Positions 27,402-37,393 are shown, counted from the first letter of the stretch. The stretch is DNA of 64,000 bases from Massilibacillus massiliensis (GCF_900086705.1 NZ_LT575483.1:3515533-3579532), one strand, 5' to 3'. The notes: generated from the sequence alone by a model not told the origin. Numbers and translations are program-made.

Positions 27402-28565
27402 ATGAAAACAACCATGCGACGAATGGTGGTGTTCTTGCTTTTACTCAGTCTTATATTGACCGGTTTGCCCCAAGTACAGGCTGTGAATATCAGCAAAGAT
27501 ACCCTCAAAAAAATTGACAAAGATGATCTGAAAAAAGTCGCTGCAATCGGTGCGGCAGCCGTGGCAGTAGAAAAACTCAAACCAAAAGCCAAGCCGCCTG
27601 TTTTGCCGGAATCGCCTAAAGTAGAGATTCCCGGCACAGAACCACCGGCAGAATCAACAAACAAAAAAGAAGTAAAAAAAGCAGCAAAGGAAAAAGCGGA
27701 AGCTTTAGAAGAGGCCGCAGAAGAAAGCTTTGCCCAAGTCGCAGCGATGGCAGAAACTGGAGATGTGCAAGCGCAATATATTTTGGGCATTGCCTACTAT
27801 ACCGGCATGCAGGTGCAAATGGATGAGCAAGCCGCGATTACTTGGTGGCGCAGGGCTTCCCTTGGCGGTCATCCCGACGCCGGTGCATATATCGGACTTG
27901 CTTATGCCGAAGGTTTTGGCAATATGACAAAAAGTCAGGAAGGTGCTGATTGGAACTATCTGCAGGCTGAACAAAAAGATTCTGCACTTGCCAGAGTATT
28001 ACTTGGCATTGCTGATTATAAAACCAACGATCTTACCCAAAAAGACAAGGCCGTGAAACGCTTCCAAGCAGCCGCACAACAAGGCAATCCTCAGGCTAAA
28101 ACTTTTTTAGAAGTCATCGCACAGAGAGGCACCGAAGCACCGATTGATTTCGGTAAAAATCTTGATTGGAAAAAGGAAGCACAGAAAACGCCGCTGACTG
28201 ATCTTTATACACAAGCAGGTACAAATGCTTTCTGGGGACGTATTGTTGCGCAGGATTATACAGTCGCTGTTCATTGGTGGGAACTGGCTGCAAAGCAGGA
28301 TCACTCGTTAGCCCAAGCTTTGCTTGGTACCGCCTATTATACGGGACGTGGTGTACCGCAAGACGAAGAAACAGCCGTTGTGCTTTTTAAAACAGCCGCT
28401 GCTAAAAATGAACCGCTGGCACAATATATGCTCGGAAAGGCTTATTTGGCTGGAAATGTGATACAAAGAAATAAAGAATTGGCCCGCCAGCTTTTCCGCG
28501 CAGCGGGAGCGGCTGGTATTGCAGATGCTGTTCGGCAAGCGGAACTATTGGAAAGAGGAAAATAA
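27402..28565 (+). CDS. Exported Sel1-repeat protein
   Basis: A 387-residue protein with a clear signal peptide (residues 1-27; basic start, VVFLLLLSLILTGL core, cleavage near VQA). After a Lys/Pro/Glu-rich stretch there are Sel1-like repeats in two blocks (about 110-235 and 270-385), e.g. AQYILGIAYYTGM, AQALLGTAYYTGRGVPQ and AQYMLGKAYLAG. Sel1 proteins scaffold complexes in the envelope. AAGGAGG at 27391-27397 sets the start, and the next gene starts one base after the stop, so expression is coupled. Confidence 0.8.
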   Translation: MKTTMRRMVVFLLLLSLILTGLPQVQAVNISKDTLKKIDKDDLKKVAAIGAAAVAVEKLKPKAKPPVLPESPKVEIPGTEPPAESTNKKEVKKAAKEKAEALEEAAEESFAQVAAMAETGDVQAQYILGIAYYTGMQVQMDEQAAITWWRRASLGGHPDAGAYIGLAYAEGFGNMTKSQEGADWNYLQAEQKDSALARVLLGIADYKTNDLTQKDKAVKRFQAAAQQGNPQAKTFLEVIAQRGTEAPIDFGKNLDWKKEAQKTPLTDLYTQAGTNAFWGRIVAQDYTVAVHWWELAAKQDHSLAQALLGTAYYTGRGVPQDEETAVVLFKTAAAKNEPLAQYMLGKAYLAGNVIQRNKELARQLFRAAGAAGIADAVRQAELLERGK

Positions 28566-28566
28566 C

Positions 28567-29856
28567 ATGCGCATATTTGATGAAGAATTTGATATGAAAA
28601 CTTATGTGAAAAATCGGTTGCTGCAAATGGACAACCTTGAAAGCCGCCGCGTTTTCAAAGCCGTCGTCGAAGACCTGTTCCTCGAACTGCACGGCGAAAT
28701 TGAAGCACAATATAAAGGCTTGGAACAGCGCGTGTTCGAAGAAGTGCCGATGCCGATTGAAGGGCCGGCTATTGTAACGAATATCATGGATCGTAATCTT
28801 TATGATGTTACCGATGAGTTTTTGCTGCCGATGCGACTCGAAGATCTGCAGCCTACACAGATTGATACGGAGGCTATGTGCAAAAGTCTTAGTGAAAAGT
28901 CACCGTATTTTCTCTATACCGTTTTTCTGCAGGCGGATTATCTGGAAACAGAAAAATTTGCTGCGCCTGAAAGAAGTTTTCGTGGTGTCGTTAAAACGCA
29001 GCATAGCGAATACAATGCGCAGTTTCATGTTCGACGAAACCTAACCTACAGACAACAGGTTGAGGATTTATATAGAATATTTGGACTCAATTATTTGCCC
29101 TGGCGCAGTGTTTGTGCACCCTATCTCTATAAACTTTTTGATGTTTATATTGATGAGATTGAAAACTGGAATGACGAGGACAGCATAGAAGAAGCCATCC
29201 TTGATTTTGAAGAATATACCTCCGTAATTCGTTATCAGCAGGTGCCATTATGGAACTTGGAAACGGTGTCGATGCGTACAAGTACATATCCGGAACCGTG
29301 CGTTGACAAAATCAATTACGAACATCGGATTTTTCGTCATAAATTTAAAGAAGGGGCGCGATATCTGGTTACCAACCCCGATGTTGCGATTTCCAACATA
29401 CGTTGGACGCAAGGTGATCTCTTAATCACCTGTCCACTAGAAGATCCGATGAACTGGACGATGTATAAGTGCAACCCTTTGCGTAAAGCTACCTATCCAA
29501 ATCGGACGTTACACAACACGAATCAAGCATCCTTTGCCAATACGCTTATGGGGGTATTTGGTAAGACGATCAAGACGAAATTGGAATTGAATCGATTGAT
29601 TCAAGCCTGCGGTTACGAAAATGATTTGACGTTTATCGGTGTAGAACTCATCAAGAATTTCCCGGGAAAAGAAACCTATATCGTAGATGGATTCATAAAG
29701 GACGAATTGCGAACCGGTACCTGGGAAACAGCGATGCGGCTGGATTTTCAGCCTGCTGACTATGATTTTTATCTGAACCGGGACATCATGAGTTTTCTCG
29801 TCAGTGTGGTGCAACGGCAGTTTCCTGAATATGAATGCTGCGGTCGGCTAGTGTAA
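28567..29856 (+). CDS. Probable baseplate protein, paralogue 1
   Basis: A 429-residue soluble protein with AGAGG before ATG 28567. A second copy of the family is at 40456 (both share the start KNRLLQMDNLESRRVFKAV / RDRILSTNNLEMRRIVKEV, the YRIFGLNYLPWRSV / YRLFQFNNIKWRTV block and the end VVQRQFPEYECCGRL / ELQYRYPEYRWIGEL). No characterised family was recognised; similar proteins are sometimes misnamed in databases. Position between the Sel1 gene and other small soluble proteins, and duplication beside VgrG modules, suggest a wedge component such as TssF/gp6. This is inference from context. Confidence 0.5.
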   Translation: MRIFDEEFDMKTYVKNRLLQMDNLESRRVFKAVVEDLFLELHGEIEAQYKGLEQRVFEEVPMPIEGPAIVTNIMDRNLYDVTDEFLLPMRLEDLQPTQIDTEAMCKSLSEKSPYFLYTVFLQADYLETEKFAAPERSFRGVVKTQHSEYNAQFHVRRNLTYRQQVEDLYRIFGLNYLPWRSVCAPYLYKLFDVYIDEIENWNDEDSIEEAILDFEEYTSVIRYQQVPLWNLETVSMRTSTYPEPCVDKINYEHRIFRHKFKEGARYLVTNPDVAISNIRWTQGDLLITCPLEDPMNWTMYKCNPLRKATYPNRTLHNTNQASFANTLMGVFGKTIKTKLELNRLIQACGYENDLTFIGVELIKNFPGKETYIVDGFIKDELRTGTWETAMRLDFQPADYDFYLNRDIMSFLVSVVQRQFPEYECCGRLV

Positions 29857-29868
29857 GGAGAGGATACC

Positions 29869-30579
29869 ATGAATTTTATATGGGATATTGTTTTGCAGGC
29901 CGAGGCACAAGGCGTAGATAAGGCGGAACTCATATTTCAACAGGCACAAGAGTACAGCCCATATTGCGAACAGGCCTTTTCCTGCATCAATCAAGCGGGC
30001 TTGGACAACAAGTTTGTCGAGCTCAATGCACTCTATCGATTTAGTCATATCTTTCAAGAACTTTTGCATCCGGAATTCTTAGAGCAGGAAGAAAACCAGG
30101 AACTTGCGCAGTGTGCTGCCAGCTTTTTTGACGTTATCGTACATCTTTTGAGCGAAGTTGATCTAAAGCATGGACTTACGAAAAGAGAATATTTTATTCG
30201 GCAATTGCGGGCTGAACTTCTAGATGGTGTGTATGGTGCTAAAGCGGCTGCTGCAGTCGCGATCATGCATCGAAATCTACAATTTTGTTTGTCAAATGAA
30301 CTGTTAACCCAGATGCAGACAGGCACGAGCCTGCGGGTTTTTCGCCGTGCGGTACGAACTGCATTTACCGGCAGCCTGATTTATCAGAATAATTACAACG
30401 ATAAAGAACTGCTCCTGTATTTAGGCGAAAAAGAAACCGGCGATAACGAAAAAATTATGCAATTCTTGCTGGATATGTTTTTACCCTTTGGGTTTTCAGC
30501 GCGGTTGTTTTGGGAATATCATTTCGGCATTCTTGGCGTAGACGCCGCTATGCAGGCGGATGCCATCGCGTTATTTTAG
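29869..30579 (+). CDS. Unknown soluble protein, probable baseplate component
   Basis: A 236-residue, mostly helical protein that I do not recognise (it includes LFWEYHFGILGVDAAMQ near its end). It starts 12 bases after the previous gene with AAGGAGAGG, and is single-copy in the window. Its place between two probable baseplate genes makes a TssG/gp53-like wedge role possible, but no sequence motif proves it. Confidence 0.45.
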   Translation: MNFIWDIVLQAEAQGVDKAELIFQQAQEYSPYCEQAFSCINQAGLDNKFVELNALYRFSHIFQELLHPEFLEQEENQELAQCAASFFDVIVHLLSEVDLKHGLTKREYFIRQLRAELLDGVYGAKAAAAVAIMHRNLQFCLSNELLTQMQTGTSLRVFRRAVRTAFTGSLIYQNNYNDKELLLYLGEKETGDNEKIMQFLLDMFLPFGFSARLFWEYHFGILGVDAAMQADAIALF

Positions 30580-30610
30580 TACGGATAAGAAAGAAAGGAA
30601 GCAAAACTTT

Positions 30611-31387
30611 ATGAATGGACAGATTTTTCCTCTGTTTGAACAAGCGCATGTCCTAAGGACGACCATGCTCACGGCATTGCGCGACTACGCCTATGAATAT
30701 GGACGTCTCATCCACGAAGACTATAGCGACGGGATTGTAAGCGGCTGTCATATCACAACAACGAGAGATACCATTACGTTAAACCGGGGTGTTATCCGTT
30801 ATCTGGGACATCTCTATTTGATTACTGAACCGCTTTCACTTACCTACGCTCCCACCGATGAATGGATGATTTTCAAATTGGAATTTAAAGATGAGGCACG
30901 AAAAAATGGTTATATTTACCGTGAAGTGGAAATTGCATTTTCAAATAACCTTCACTTAGTGCATGCAGAAATAGAACTATGTCGTTTTAAACTGCAGGCT
31001 GGTGCCAGCCTTCGTATAAACTACGTAGATTTTGCTGACCGCAATACAGAATTTGACACGGTTAACATGATTTATGCACCTTTTGCCGCTCGGGAGAAAA
31101 GCTCAATATCACCAGATATCACGTATGCCTTTGCTAAAGAAGCAATGACATTCACATTGGACTCTGTAGATACGGCATTTTGCCTGCAAGCGTTAAATGC
31201 AAAAGAAGCGATGAATCGGGAGGTCATTCTTTTATACATCGCAACGAAGCTGAAAAAAGCATTTGCCGAGTATGATAATCTGGAAATTTTTGAAGCGCTG
31301 AGGGCGATATTACAGAATATTAAAAACGGCGGCGAACGCGAATTGCTTCGTGGATATCGGCAAAGGCGACAGGTAATTGTAGACTAA
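30611..31387 (+). CDS. Probable baseplate protein (TssK-like position)
   Basis: A 258-residue protein starting at ATG 30611 (GAAAGGAAG upstream). The N-terminal half is strand-rich after a helix (PLFEQAHVLRTTMLTALRDY), with HITTTRDTITLNRGVIRYLGHLYLI, a layout like the shoulder domain of phage receptor-binding proteins or TssK. The C-terminal half is helical and ends LLRGYRQRRQVIVD. The last 61 codons recur as a broken copy at 41938-42123, and a shorter relic of its end is at about 40285-40318, so this gene has been duplicated and lost twice nearby. Function is inferred. Confidence 0.5.
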   Translation: MNGQIFPLFEQAHVLRTTMLTALRDYAYEYGRLIHEDYSDGIVSGCHITTTRDTITLNRGVIRYLGHLYLITEPLSLTYAPTDEWMIFKLEFKDEARKNGYIYREVEIAFSNNLHLVHAEIELCRFKLQAGASLRINYVDFADRNTEFDTVNMIYAPFAAREKSSISPDITYAFAKEAMTFTLDSVDTAFCLQALNAKEAMNREVILLYIATKLKKAFAEYDNLEIFEALRAILQNIKNGGERELLRGYRQRRQVIVD

Positions 31388-31761
31388 TGAAAGGCTGGAA
31401 AGTTATTTTCGAAGCAGAAAATCCTACATTTATTACCGTAGAACAAACAGGTAAATCAATTTCGAAAATTACAATGCCAGGATATATCTTTGACTTGTCA
31501 TTTAACGCTGAAGGACGCTATTTGGCTATAGGACATACTGGAGAGATGAACTCTAAAAAAGATGGCGATGTGAGAATTGATGTTTGGAATTTAACGTTGA
31601 ATTAGCCTGTTGATTTAAAGAAAGAGGAAGCGATCCAAAAAGCCCAGGAATACTTTCCTAAGGCATTTATAAGTCCCACGGTAGGTTTTAGTCCTGACGG
31701 CCGTTATCTGGCGCTTGAAAAAGACGATTATATAAAATTTTGGGATGTTGCAGGGAAATAA
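31388..31761 (+). pseudogene. Chimeric gene remnant: baseplate paralogue tail fused to a WD40 fragment
   Basis: Begins in frame with MKGWKVIFEAENPTFITVEQ, matching residues near the C-terminus of the baseplate paralogue at 40456 (EVMKVIFEAENSTFITVEQ, 41630-41690). It then switches abruptly to WD40 sequence (GYIFDLSFNAEGRYLAIGH ... FSPDGRYLALE ... IKFWDVAGK) like the immunity-type proteins at 34278 and 35837. An in-frame TAG at 31603-31605 interrupts it, and the frame runs on to TAA 31759. This is a deletion scar showing that both families once lay here. Confidence 0.75.
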
Positions 31762-31886
31762 TAAAAGTAGAAGTAAGCAAGAGGAGAAATCTGAGCGGCG
31801 GGAATATATTTCCCAATTTCTAGATAGTTTTATCTACATTTCACTCAAATAAAATTAGTAGAATGTAAAAGAGGAGAGATTTGATT

Positions 31887-33338
31887 ATGAAAATTCCAAT
31901 GCTGAGTTTTGACTGCTTACAGGTATCGCCTTACCAGTTGAAGCACATTCAGGACTTGAAAATCGTTCAAAAGATCAACGATCACGCTAGGCTAAACCTG
32001 ACTGCCATCGTCGATGAAGCGCAAAAAGACTTTTATGTGGAGATGACTACGCTGGAAACCAACGTAAAGTTGGAATATTTCTACCCGGAAAACTTACTAA
32101 TGCCGTCTGAAAGCGCCACAGGAATTTTATTCCAGGGGATTGTCACCCATATTGAGATAAAGGCCGTAATGGGGACTTATTGCTTATATCTTGAGGCGCT
32201 TTCGCATACCCATATGTTTGATATTGCAAAAAGAACGCGATCGTTTCAAGACTCCAGTCAAAAGTATGGCGGACTGGTGAGCGATATAATCAAGCCATAT
32301 GAAGGGGCAAATGTTATTTTCAATGTGGGGGGGAATTCTCCAACCCCAGGATTCATACTGCAATATGAGGAAACGGATTGGGAGTTTATGAAGCGCATGG
32401 CGTCTAATCTTACCGTAGGGTTAGTTCCAGAAACAAGAGCCGCGTCGCCAAAATTCTTTTTTGGTACCTCGGAGGGTACGAAACCGGAAACACTGGAGGA
32501 CGCCCACTATACAATTGAAAAAAGAATCGGCAAATGGACAGCTTCTGCGACAAATAGTATTCCGGGCTGGTCTCAAGAAGAAACGATACTTTCTTATCGA
32601 GTGCGAAGTGAAAAATTACTGCAAATTGGACAACAAGTCATATTTAGAGGTCAGCCACTCTACGTCGAGAGTATTATTTCCAGTATACACAAGAGTATTC
32701 TCACACATGAATATACCTTAACCTCAAAATGGGCTTTGAAGCAGGATCATTTCTATAATATTAATATAGTTGGTCTTTCGCTTAGAGGCAGTGTCATTGA
32801 TGTTTTGCGGGAGAAAATAAAAATTCATTTGTTTGTTGATAAGGAACAAGCTGTGGAAAAAGCCTATTGGTTTGAATATGCCAGTATGTTTACATCCAAT
32901 ATCGACAGTGGGTGGCATTTTATGCCGGAGATCGGCGATAGAGTACATGTTTATTTCCCAAGTGAAAGAGAACATGATAGTGTAGCCATTAATTCATGTT
33001 CGAGTGGTCCATATTTAGTAAATCCGAAATGGGAAAAAGCCCCTCCCTTTGGACTAGAACGCGACCGGTGGGCCGACCCTGCGATTAAAAGCCTTAAAAC
33101 TAAAGATGGTAAAGAGATTATCTTCGCCCCTGACAGGATTATCATCCATTCTGATGGAGTATCTATCACTCTAAATGATGAGGATGGAGTTGAAATCTAT
33201 ACCGAAAACAACATTAACATCATCTCTAAAGAAAGAATATCCATGGAAGCAGAAGAAATTATGATAAATGGCAAAGAAAAAGTGACGATTGCCGGAGGAA
33301 AAACTAAGATTACCGGGGCTGCAATTAAAATAAATTAG
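31887..33338 (+). CDS. vgrG: VgrG-like spike protein 1
   Basis: A 483-residue spike. Residues 1-320 are gp27-like (start KIPMLSFDCLQVSPYQLKHI; ILQYEETDWEFMKRMASNL is the conserved W-x-F-x-x-RM segment). A gp5-like OB fold follows at about 330-400 (SGWHFMPEIGDRVHVYFPSE), then a short beta-helix of strand repeats (GVEIYTENNINIIS ...). There is no C-terminal toxin. GAGGAGAG (31871-31878) favours ATG 31887. The lipase gene follows after 78 bases, so this spike probably carries it. Confidence 0.85.
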   Translation: MKIPMLSFDCLQVSPYQLKHIQDLKIVQKINDHARLNLTAIVDEAQKDFYVEMTTLETNVKLEYFYPENLLMPSESATGILFQGIVTHIEIKAVMGTYCLYLEALSHTHMFDIAKRTRSFQDSSQKYGGLVSDIIKPYEGANVIFNVGGNSPTPGFILQYEETDWEFMKRMASNLTVGLVPETRAASPKFFFGTSEGTKPETLEDAHYTIEKRIGKWTASATNSIPGWSQEETILSYRVRSEKLLQIGQQVIFRGQPLYVESIISSIHKSILTHEYTLTSKWALKQDHFYNINIVGLSLRGSVIDVLREKIKIHLFVDKEQAVEKAYWFEYASMFTSNIDSGWHFMPEIGDRVHVYFPSEREHDSVAINSCSSGPYLVNPKWEKAPPFGLERDRWADPAIKSLKTKDGKEIIFAPDRIIIHSDGVSITLNDEDGVEIYTENNINIISKERISMEAEEIMINGKEKVTIAGGKTKITGAAIKIN

Positions 33339-33416
33339 TAACTTGATTTAAGAAAAACATCCTAAACAAAAAAAGCTATACCCGTGTAGTACGAGTAAAA
33401 AAGGAGATGATTTTAA

Positions 33417-34169
33417 ATGGCTATAACTACTATAGAGTATTGTGCACTTTGCAATGCAGTCTATGATGGTTCGATTCCTGATGGATGGGAGAAGCTGCCA
33501 GGAGGATGGTATGCACCTGACCCGGAGTCCTTTTGTGGGCAAGCCTATATAAAAGGAACTGAAATTGTATTGGCAATTAGAGGAACCTCTAATATACAAG
33601 ACGTTGAGACGGATGTTCTACTGGTTCTTAAAGAAAAAGGAATTCATTTTTGGCACGTGATAGAGTTTTATTATAGCGCAATATTTAACAATCCCCCCTA
33701 CAATAACTATGAAAATTATCCTTTTTCCATTACTGGACACTCATTAGGTGGAGCGCTTGCCCAATATTTATCATATATGTTATTTATCAACAATAACGAA
33801 ACACCCATTCCTACAGAAACCTTCAATGCCCCAGGGATAATAGAACTAGATAATTCTATTACTAATGTTTCGGGCACTGGTATTATTAACCATATGCGAG
33901 CCGCTGATATTGTGCAAGCGGTGGGAATACATGTGGGAAGCTGCGTGTATTATTCCCCCAGCGATTATCCGCGAGGCCCAGCGGGAATGGCCTTAAGTGT
34001 GGCAACCATGGCGCTTACTAGGGGAAGAGGACTTACGGCCAAGGCAGGGGCCAGTGCATTTGCCCAGACGGTAGGCTATAAATTTGTGCAGCATAGTATA
34101 AGTTATTTTTATGAGGATCTGTGTAATGGCAAAGCGGAAACGGTCAATGCTGATCCAAACATGGTTTGA
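33417..34169 (+). CDS. Class-3 lipase/phospholipase, candidate effector (Tle-like)
   Basis: A 250-residue alpha/beta hydrolase. The nucleophile elbow GHSLGGALAQYLSYML is at about residues 107-122, with Ser109. ETFNAPG and NHMRAADIVQAV probably carry the acidic residue, and a C-terminal histidine (QHSISYFY) completes a Lipase_3/DUF2974-type triad. No signal peptide. It lies between a VgrG gene and two membrane proteins that could neutralise it, the usual arrangement for type VI phospholipase effectors that attack membranes in the target periplasm. Confidence 0.75.
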   Translation: MAITTIEYCALCNAVYDGSIPDGWEKLPGGWYAPDPESFCGQAYIKGTEIVLAIRGTSNIQDVETDVLLVLKEKGIHFWHVIEFYYSAIFNNPPYNNYENYPFSITGHSLGGALAQYLSYMLFINNNETPIPTETFNAPGIIELDNSITNVSGTGIINHMRAADIVQAVGIHVGSCVYYSPSDYPRGPAGMALSVATMALTRGRGLTAKAGASAFAQTVGYKFVQHSISYFYEDLCNGKAETVNADPNMV

Positions 34170-34277
34170 TTACCTAAAATAGGACAGCCATGCATGCTAA
34201 TGGTAAGAAACCTCTCGTCCTAATGTCTTCTATGTGGCAGTGGTTAATTATTTTAATAGTAACTTAAGGAGGGAACT

Positions 34278-35840
34278 ATGATGATAAAAGAGGAAACCAA
34301 GATAAAAGAAAATTTAGGCAAGATTCGGGTAGGGATAATTATTTTTGCGGTATATTTATGGTATCAGACGAGTATCAGCACGCTTGCCTTATTCCCCGTA
34401 GTCCTTCTCGCAGCATCTATGTTACTAACTACATGGACTATGAGAGGAGAAAGCTGGCTATACGTGCTCACCGCGTCTCTTATCCAGTCGCTAATATTCC
34501 TGGTACTTAGTGCCGGTGCATCTTTGACATATTGGATTGAACTACAGGCATTGGCTGCTCATACCACCAGCATTTTTGAAATCATCATAAATATAACTGT
34601 CTGCGTTTTCTTGGGGGCACTTTGTCTATTTGTTAGAAAAAATAAAGCAGCATGGAAATTTGAATATGCGTCGATAACCAAATGGCGAAAAGCAGTAGTA
34701 ATACTCATAGCAAGTAGCCTGTCGGTTTTGCCGTGGGCAAGTATCGCATTCGATAAATCGCTCATCGAATTTGATTTTATTCCATTTTCTCAGTTTCAGA
34801 GACCACTTACCGGACAGCTCACTTTCAGCCCGGACAGCTCAAAGATTATTGCGTTTAGCGCTAATACGATGGGGAAGGAAATCAGCAGTTGGGATGTGAA
34901 AAAAGGAGAGCAGCTGCCGACAATTACAGCGCCAGGTAGGGTACAACAGGCCGCCTTTAGTAATAATGGACAATATATGGCAATTGGCTGGCGCCGCTCT
35001 TGGAATCCCTCTGAAAAAGATGCTTATCTGACTCTTTTAGACCTTAAAACCAATACGCCCATTGAGCTAAACCGAAAAGAGCCGATAGACAATGTAACTT
35101 ACATAGGAATCAACTCGGTCGCCTTTAGTAATGACAGCAAGTACTTGGCGCTGCTGATTGCGCCTGTGCCTGGTGAGGCTTCTCAAAAAGAAACGGTTAA
35201 TACCATCATTGAAATATGGGATACCGAAACGTGGGAGATGACAAAAATTATTAAAGGACCTCTTGGGACATGGGGAGGTAAACTAACATACAGCCCGGAT
35301 GGGCGATATCTGGCCATGGTTGGAAGAGAAAAAGACAATCGTTGCATTTGCATTTGGGACGTATCTACAGGCACTTTGCATAAAGTTTTGGCGCAAGAAA
35401 AAGAACTGGACCTTCGTAACGAGGTAGTAACTCCTTATGCTTTGGGAAATATTATCTTTAGCCCGGATGGCAGACACTTTGCTGCCGCTATTCGTCTTGA
35501 TGAAGGCAGGTTTATTAAAATATGGGATGTTACTACTTGGAAAATGGTACGAATCCTACCTTTGCGTTATGGAACTTACGAAAATGCCATGGCTTACAGT
35601 CCGGATGGTGGTTATCTAGCTGTTATTGACGAGAGTTCTGTAAAAGTTTGGAATACAAAGAATCATCTATTAGCCGGAACCTTACCGCATCCCGAAAAGT
35701 ATTTGACAAGAGGCATAGCCTATAGTCCTGATGGGCGCTATATCGCAGCAGGGGGAGAAAAATATATTAAAATATGGGATGTATCTGAATATGAATTAGG
35801 AAAGTTTAAGTGGAAAACCCGGAGTGGCATAGAACTATGA
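34278..35840 (+). CDS. Membrane-anchored WD40 protein 1, candidate lipase immunity
   Basis: A 520-residue protein. The N-terminal ~165 residues have four hydrophobic segments (e.g. GIIIFAVYLWYQTSISTLAL; SLSVLPWASIAF). Residues about 185-510 are a WD40-like propeller with repeated FSPDGRYLAM, WDVSTG and IKIWDV words. TTAAGGAGGG sets the start at ATG 34278/34281. Its position after the lipase, and tandem duplication, suggest that it protects the cell's own membrane from the lipase. Nothing enzymatic is seen. Confidence 0.7.
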   Translation: MMIKEETKIKENLGKIRVGIIIFAVYLWYQTSISTLALFPVVLLAASMLLTTWTMRGESWLYVLTASLIQSLIFLVLSAGASLTYWIELQALAAHTTSIFEIIINITVCVFLGALCLFVRKNKAAWKFEYASITKWRKAVVILIASSLSVLPWASIAFDKSLIEFDFIPFSQFQRPLTGQLTFSPDSSKIIAFSANTMGKEISSWDVKKGEQLPTITAPGRVQQAAFSNNGQYMAIGWRRSWNPSEKDAYLTLLDLKTNTPIELNRKEPIDNVTYIGINSVAFSNDSKYLALLIAPVPGEASQKETVNTIIEIWDTETWEMTKIIKGPLGTWGGKLTYSPDGRYLAMVGREKDNRCICIWDVSTGTLHKVLAQEKELDLRNEVVTPYALGNIIFSPDGRHFAAAIRLDEGRFIKIWDVTTWKMVRILPLRYGTYENAMAYSPDGGYLAVIDESSVKVWNTKNHLLAGTLPHPEKYLTRGIAYSPDGRYIAAGGEKYIKIWDVSEYELGKFKWKTRSGIEL

Positions 35841-37393
35841 TGCAAGAAGAGGAAACCAAGATAAAAGAATATTTAGGCAAGATTCGGGCAGGGATAATGA
35901 TTTTTGCGGTATGTTTGTGGTATCAAACAAGTATCAGCAAGCTTGCCTTATTCCCCGTAGTCTTTCTCGCAGCCTCGCTGTTACTCGCTACATGGACTAT
36001 GCGAGGAAAAAGCTGGCTATACCTGCTTACCGCGTCTCTTGTCCAGTTGCTAATATTCGTGGTACTTAGTGTCGGTGCATCTTTGACATATTGGATTGAA
36101 CTACAGGCATTGGCTGCTCATACCACCAGCATTTTTGAAATCATCATAAATATAACTGTCTGCGTTTTCTTGGGGGCGCTCTGTCTATTTGTTAGAAAAA
36201 ATAAAGCAGCATGGAAATTTGAATATGCATCGATAACCAAATGGCGAAAAGCAATAGTAATACTTATGGCAATAAGTTTGTCGGTTTTGCCGTGGGCAAG
36301 TATCGCATTCGATAAATCCCTCATCGAATTTGATTTCATTCCATATTCTCAGTTTCAGAGACCACTTACCGGACAGCTCACTTTCAGCCCTGACAGTTCC
36401 AAGATTATTGCTTTTAGCGCTACTACGATGGGGAAGGAAATCAGTGGTTGGGATGTAAAAAAAGGGGAGCAGCTGCCGACAATTACAGCGCCAGATAGGG
36501 TATCACAGGCCGCCTTTAGTAATAATGGACAATATATGGCAATTGGCTGGCGCCGCTCTTGGAATCCCTCTGAAAAAGATGCTTATCTGCTCCTTTTAGA
36601 CCTTAAAACCGATAAGCCCATTGAATTAAACCGAAAAGAGCGGATAGACAATGTAACTTACAGAGGAATCAACTCGGTCGTCTTTAGTAATGACAGCAAG
36701 TACTTGGCACTGCTGATTGCGCCCGGGAATGTTGAGGCTTCTCAAAAAGAAACGGTTAACACCATCATTGAAATATGGGATACGGAAACGAGGGAGATGA
36801 CAAAAATTATCAAAGGACCTCTTGGGACATGGGGAGGTAACCTAACGTACAGCCCGGACGGGCGATATCTGGCCATGGTTGGAAGAGAGAAAGACAATAT
36901 TTCTATTTGCATTTGGGACGTAGCTACAGGCAATTTGCATAAAGTTTTGGCGCAAGAAAAAGAACTGGACCTTTATAACAAGGAAGTAATTCCTTATGCT
37001 TTGGGAAATATTATCTTTAGCCCGGATGGCAAATATATCGCTGCCGCCATTCGTCTTAGTCAAGTCAGTTTTATTAAAATATGGGATGTTACTACTTGGA
37101 AATTAGTGGACATCCTGCCCTTGCGATATGGCGCTTATGACAATAGCATGGCTTACAGTCCGGATGGCGTTTATCTAGCTTATATTAGCGAGAACTCTGT
37201 AAAAGTCTGGAATACAAGGAGTCATCTATTAGCCGGAACCTTGCCGCATCCCGAAAAGTATTTGACAAGAGGAATAGCCTATAGTCCTGATGGGCGCTAT
37301 ATCGCAGCAGGGGGAGAAAAATATATTAAAATATGGGATGTATCTGAATATGAATTAGGAAAGTTTAAGTGGAAAACCCGGAGGGACGAGTGA
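35837..37393 (+). CDS. Membrane-anchored WD40 protein 2, tandem copy
   Basis: A 518-residue near-copy of the preceding protein; large stretches are identical at DNA level, including the last ~100 bases. The ATG overlaps the stop of copy 1 (ATGA at 35837-35840). Differences cluster in propeller blades (for example EKELDLRNEVVTPYAL versus EKELDLYNKEVIPYAL), which is where specificity for different lipases could change. Such tandem copies are common for immunity genes that accumulate against related effectors. Confidence 0.7.
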   Translation: MMQEEETKIKEYLGKIRAGIMIFAVCLWYQTSISKLALFPVVFLAASLLLATWTMRGKSWLYLLTASLVQLLIFVVLSVGASLTYWIELQALAAHTTSIFEIIINITVCVFLGALCLFVRKNKAAWKFEYASITKWRKAIVILMAISLSVLPWASIAFDKSLIEFDFIPYSQFQRPLTGQLTFSPDSSKIIAFSATTMGKEISGWDVKKGEQLPTITAPDRVSQAAFSNNGQYMAIGWRRSWNPSEKDAYLLLLDLKTDKPIELNRKERIDNVTYRGINSVVFSNDSKYLALLIAPGNVEASQKETVNTIIEIWDTETREMTKIIKGPLGTWGGNLTYSPDGRYLAMVGREKDNISICIWDVATGNLHKVLAQEKELDLYNKEVIPYALGNIIFSPDGKYIAAAIRLSQVSFIKIWDVTTWKLVDILPLRYGAYDNSMAYSPDGVYLAYISENSVKVWNTRSHLLAGTLPHPEKYLTRGIAYSPDGRYIAAGGEKYIKIWDVSEYELGKFKWKTRRDE

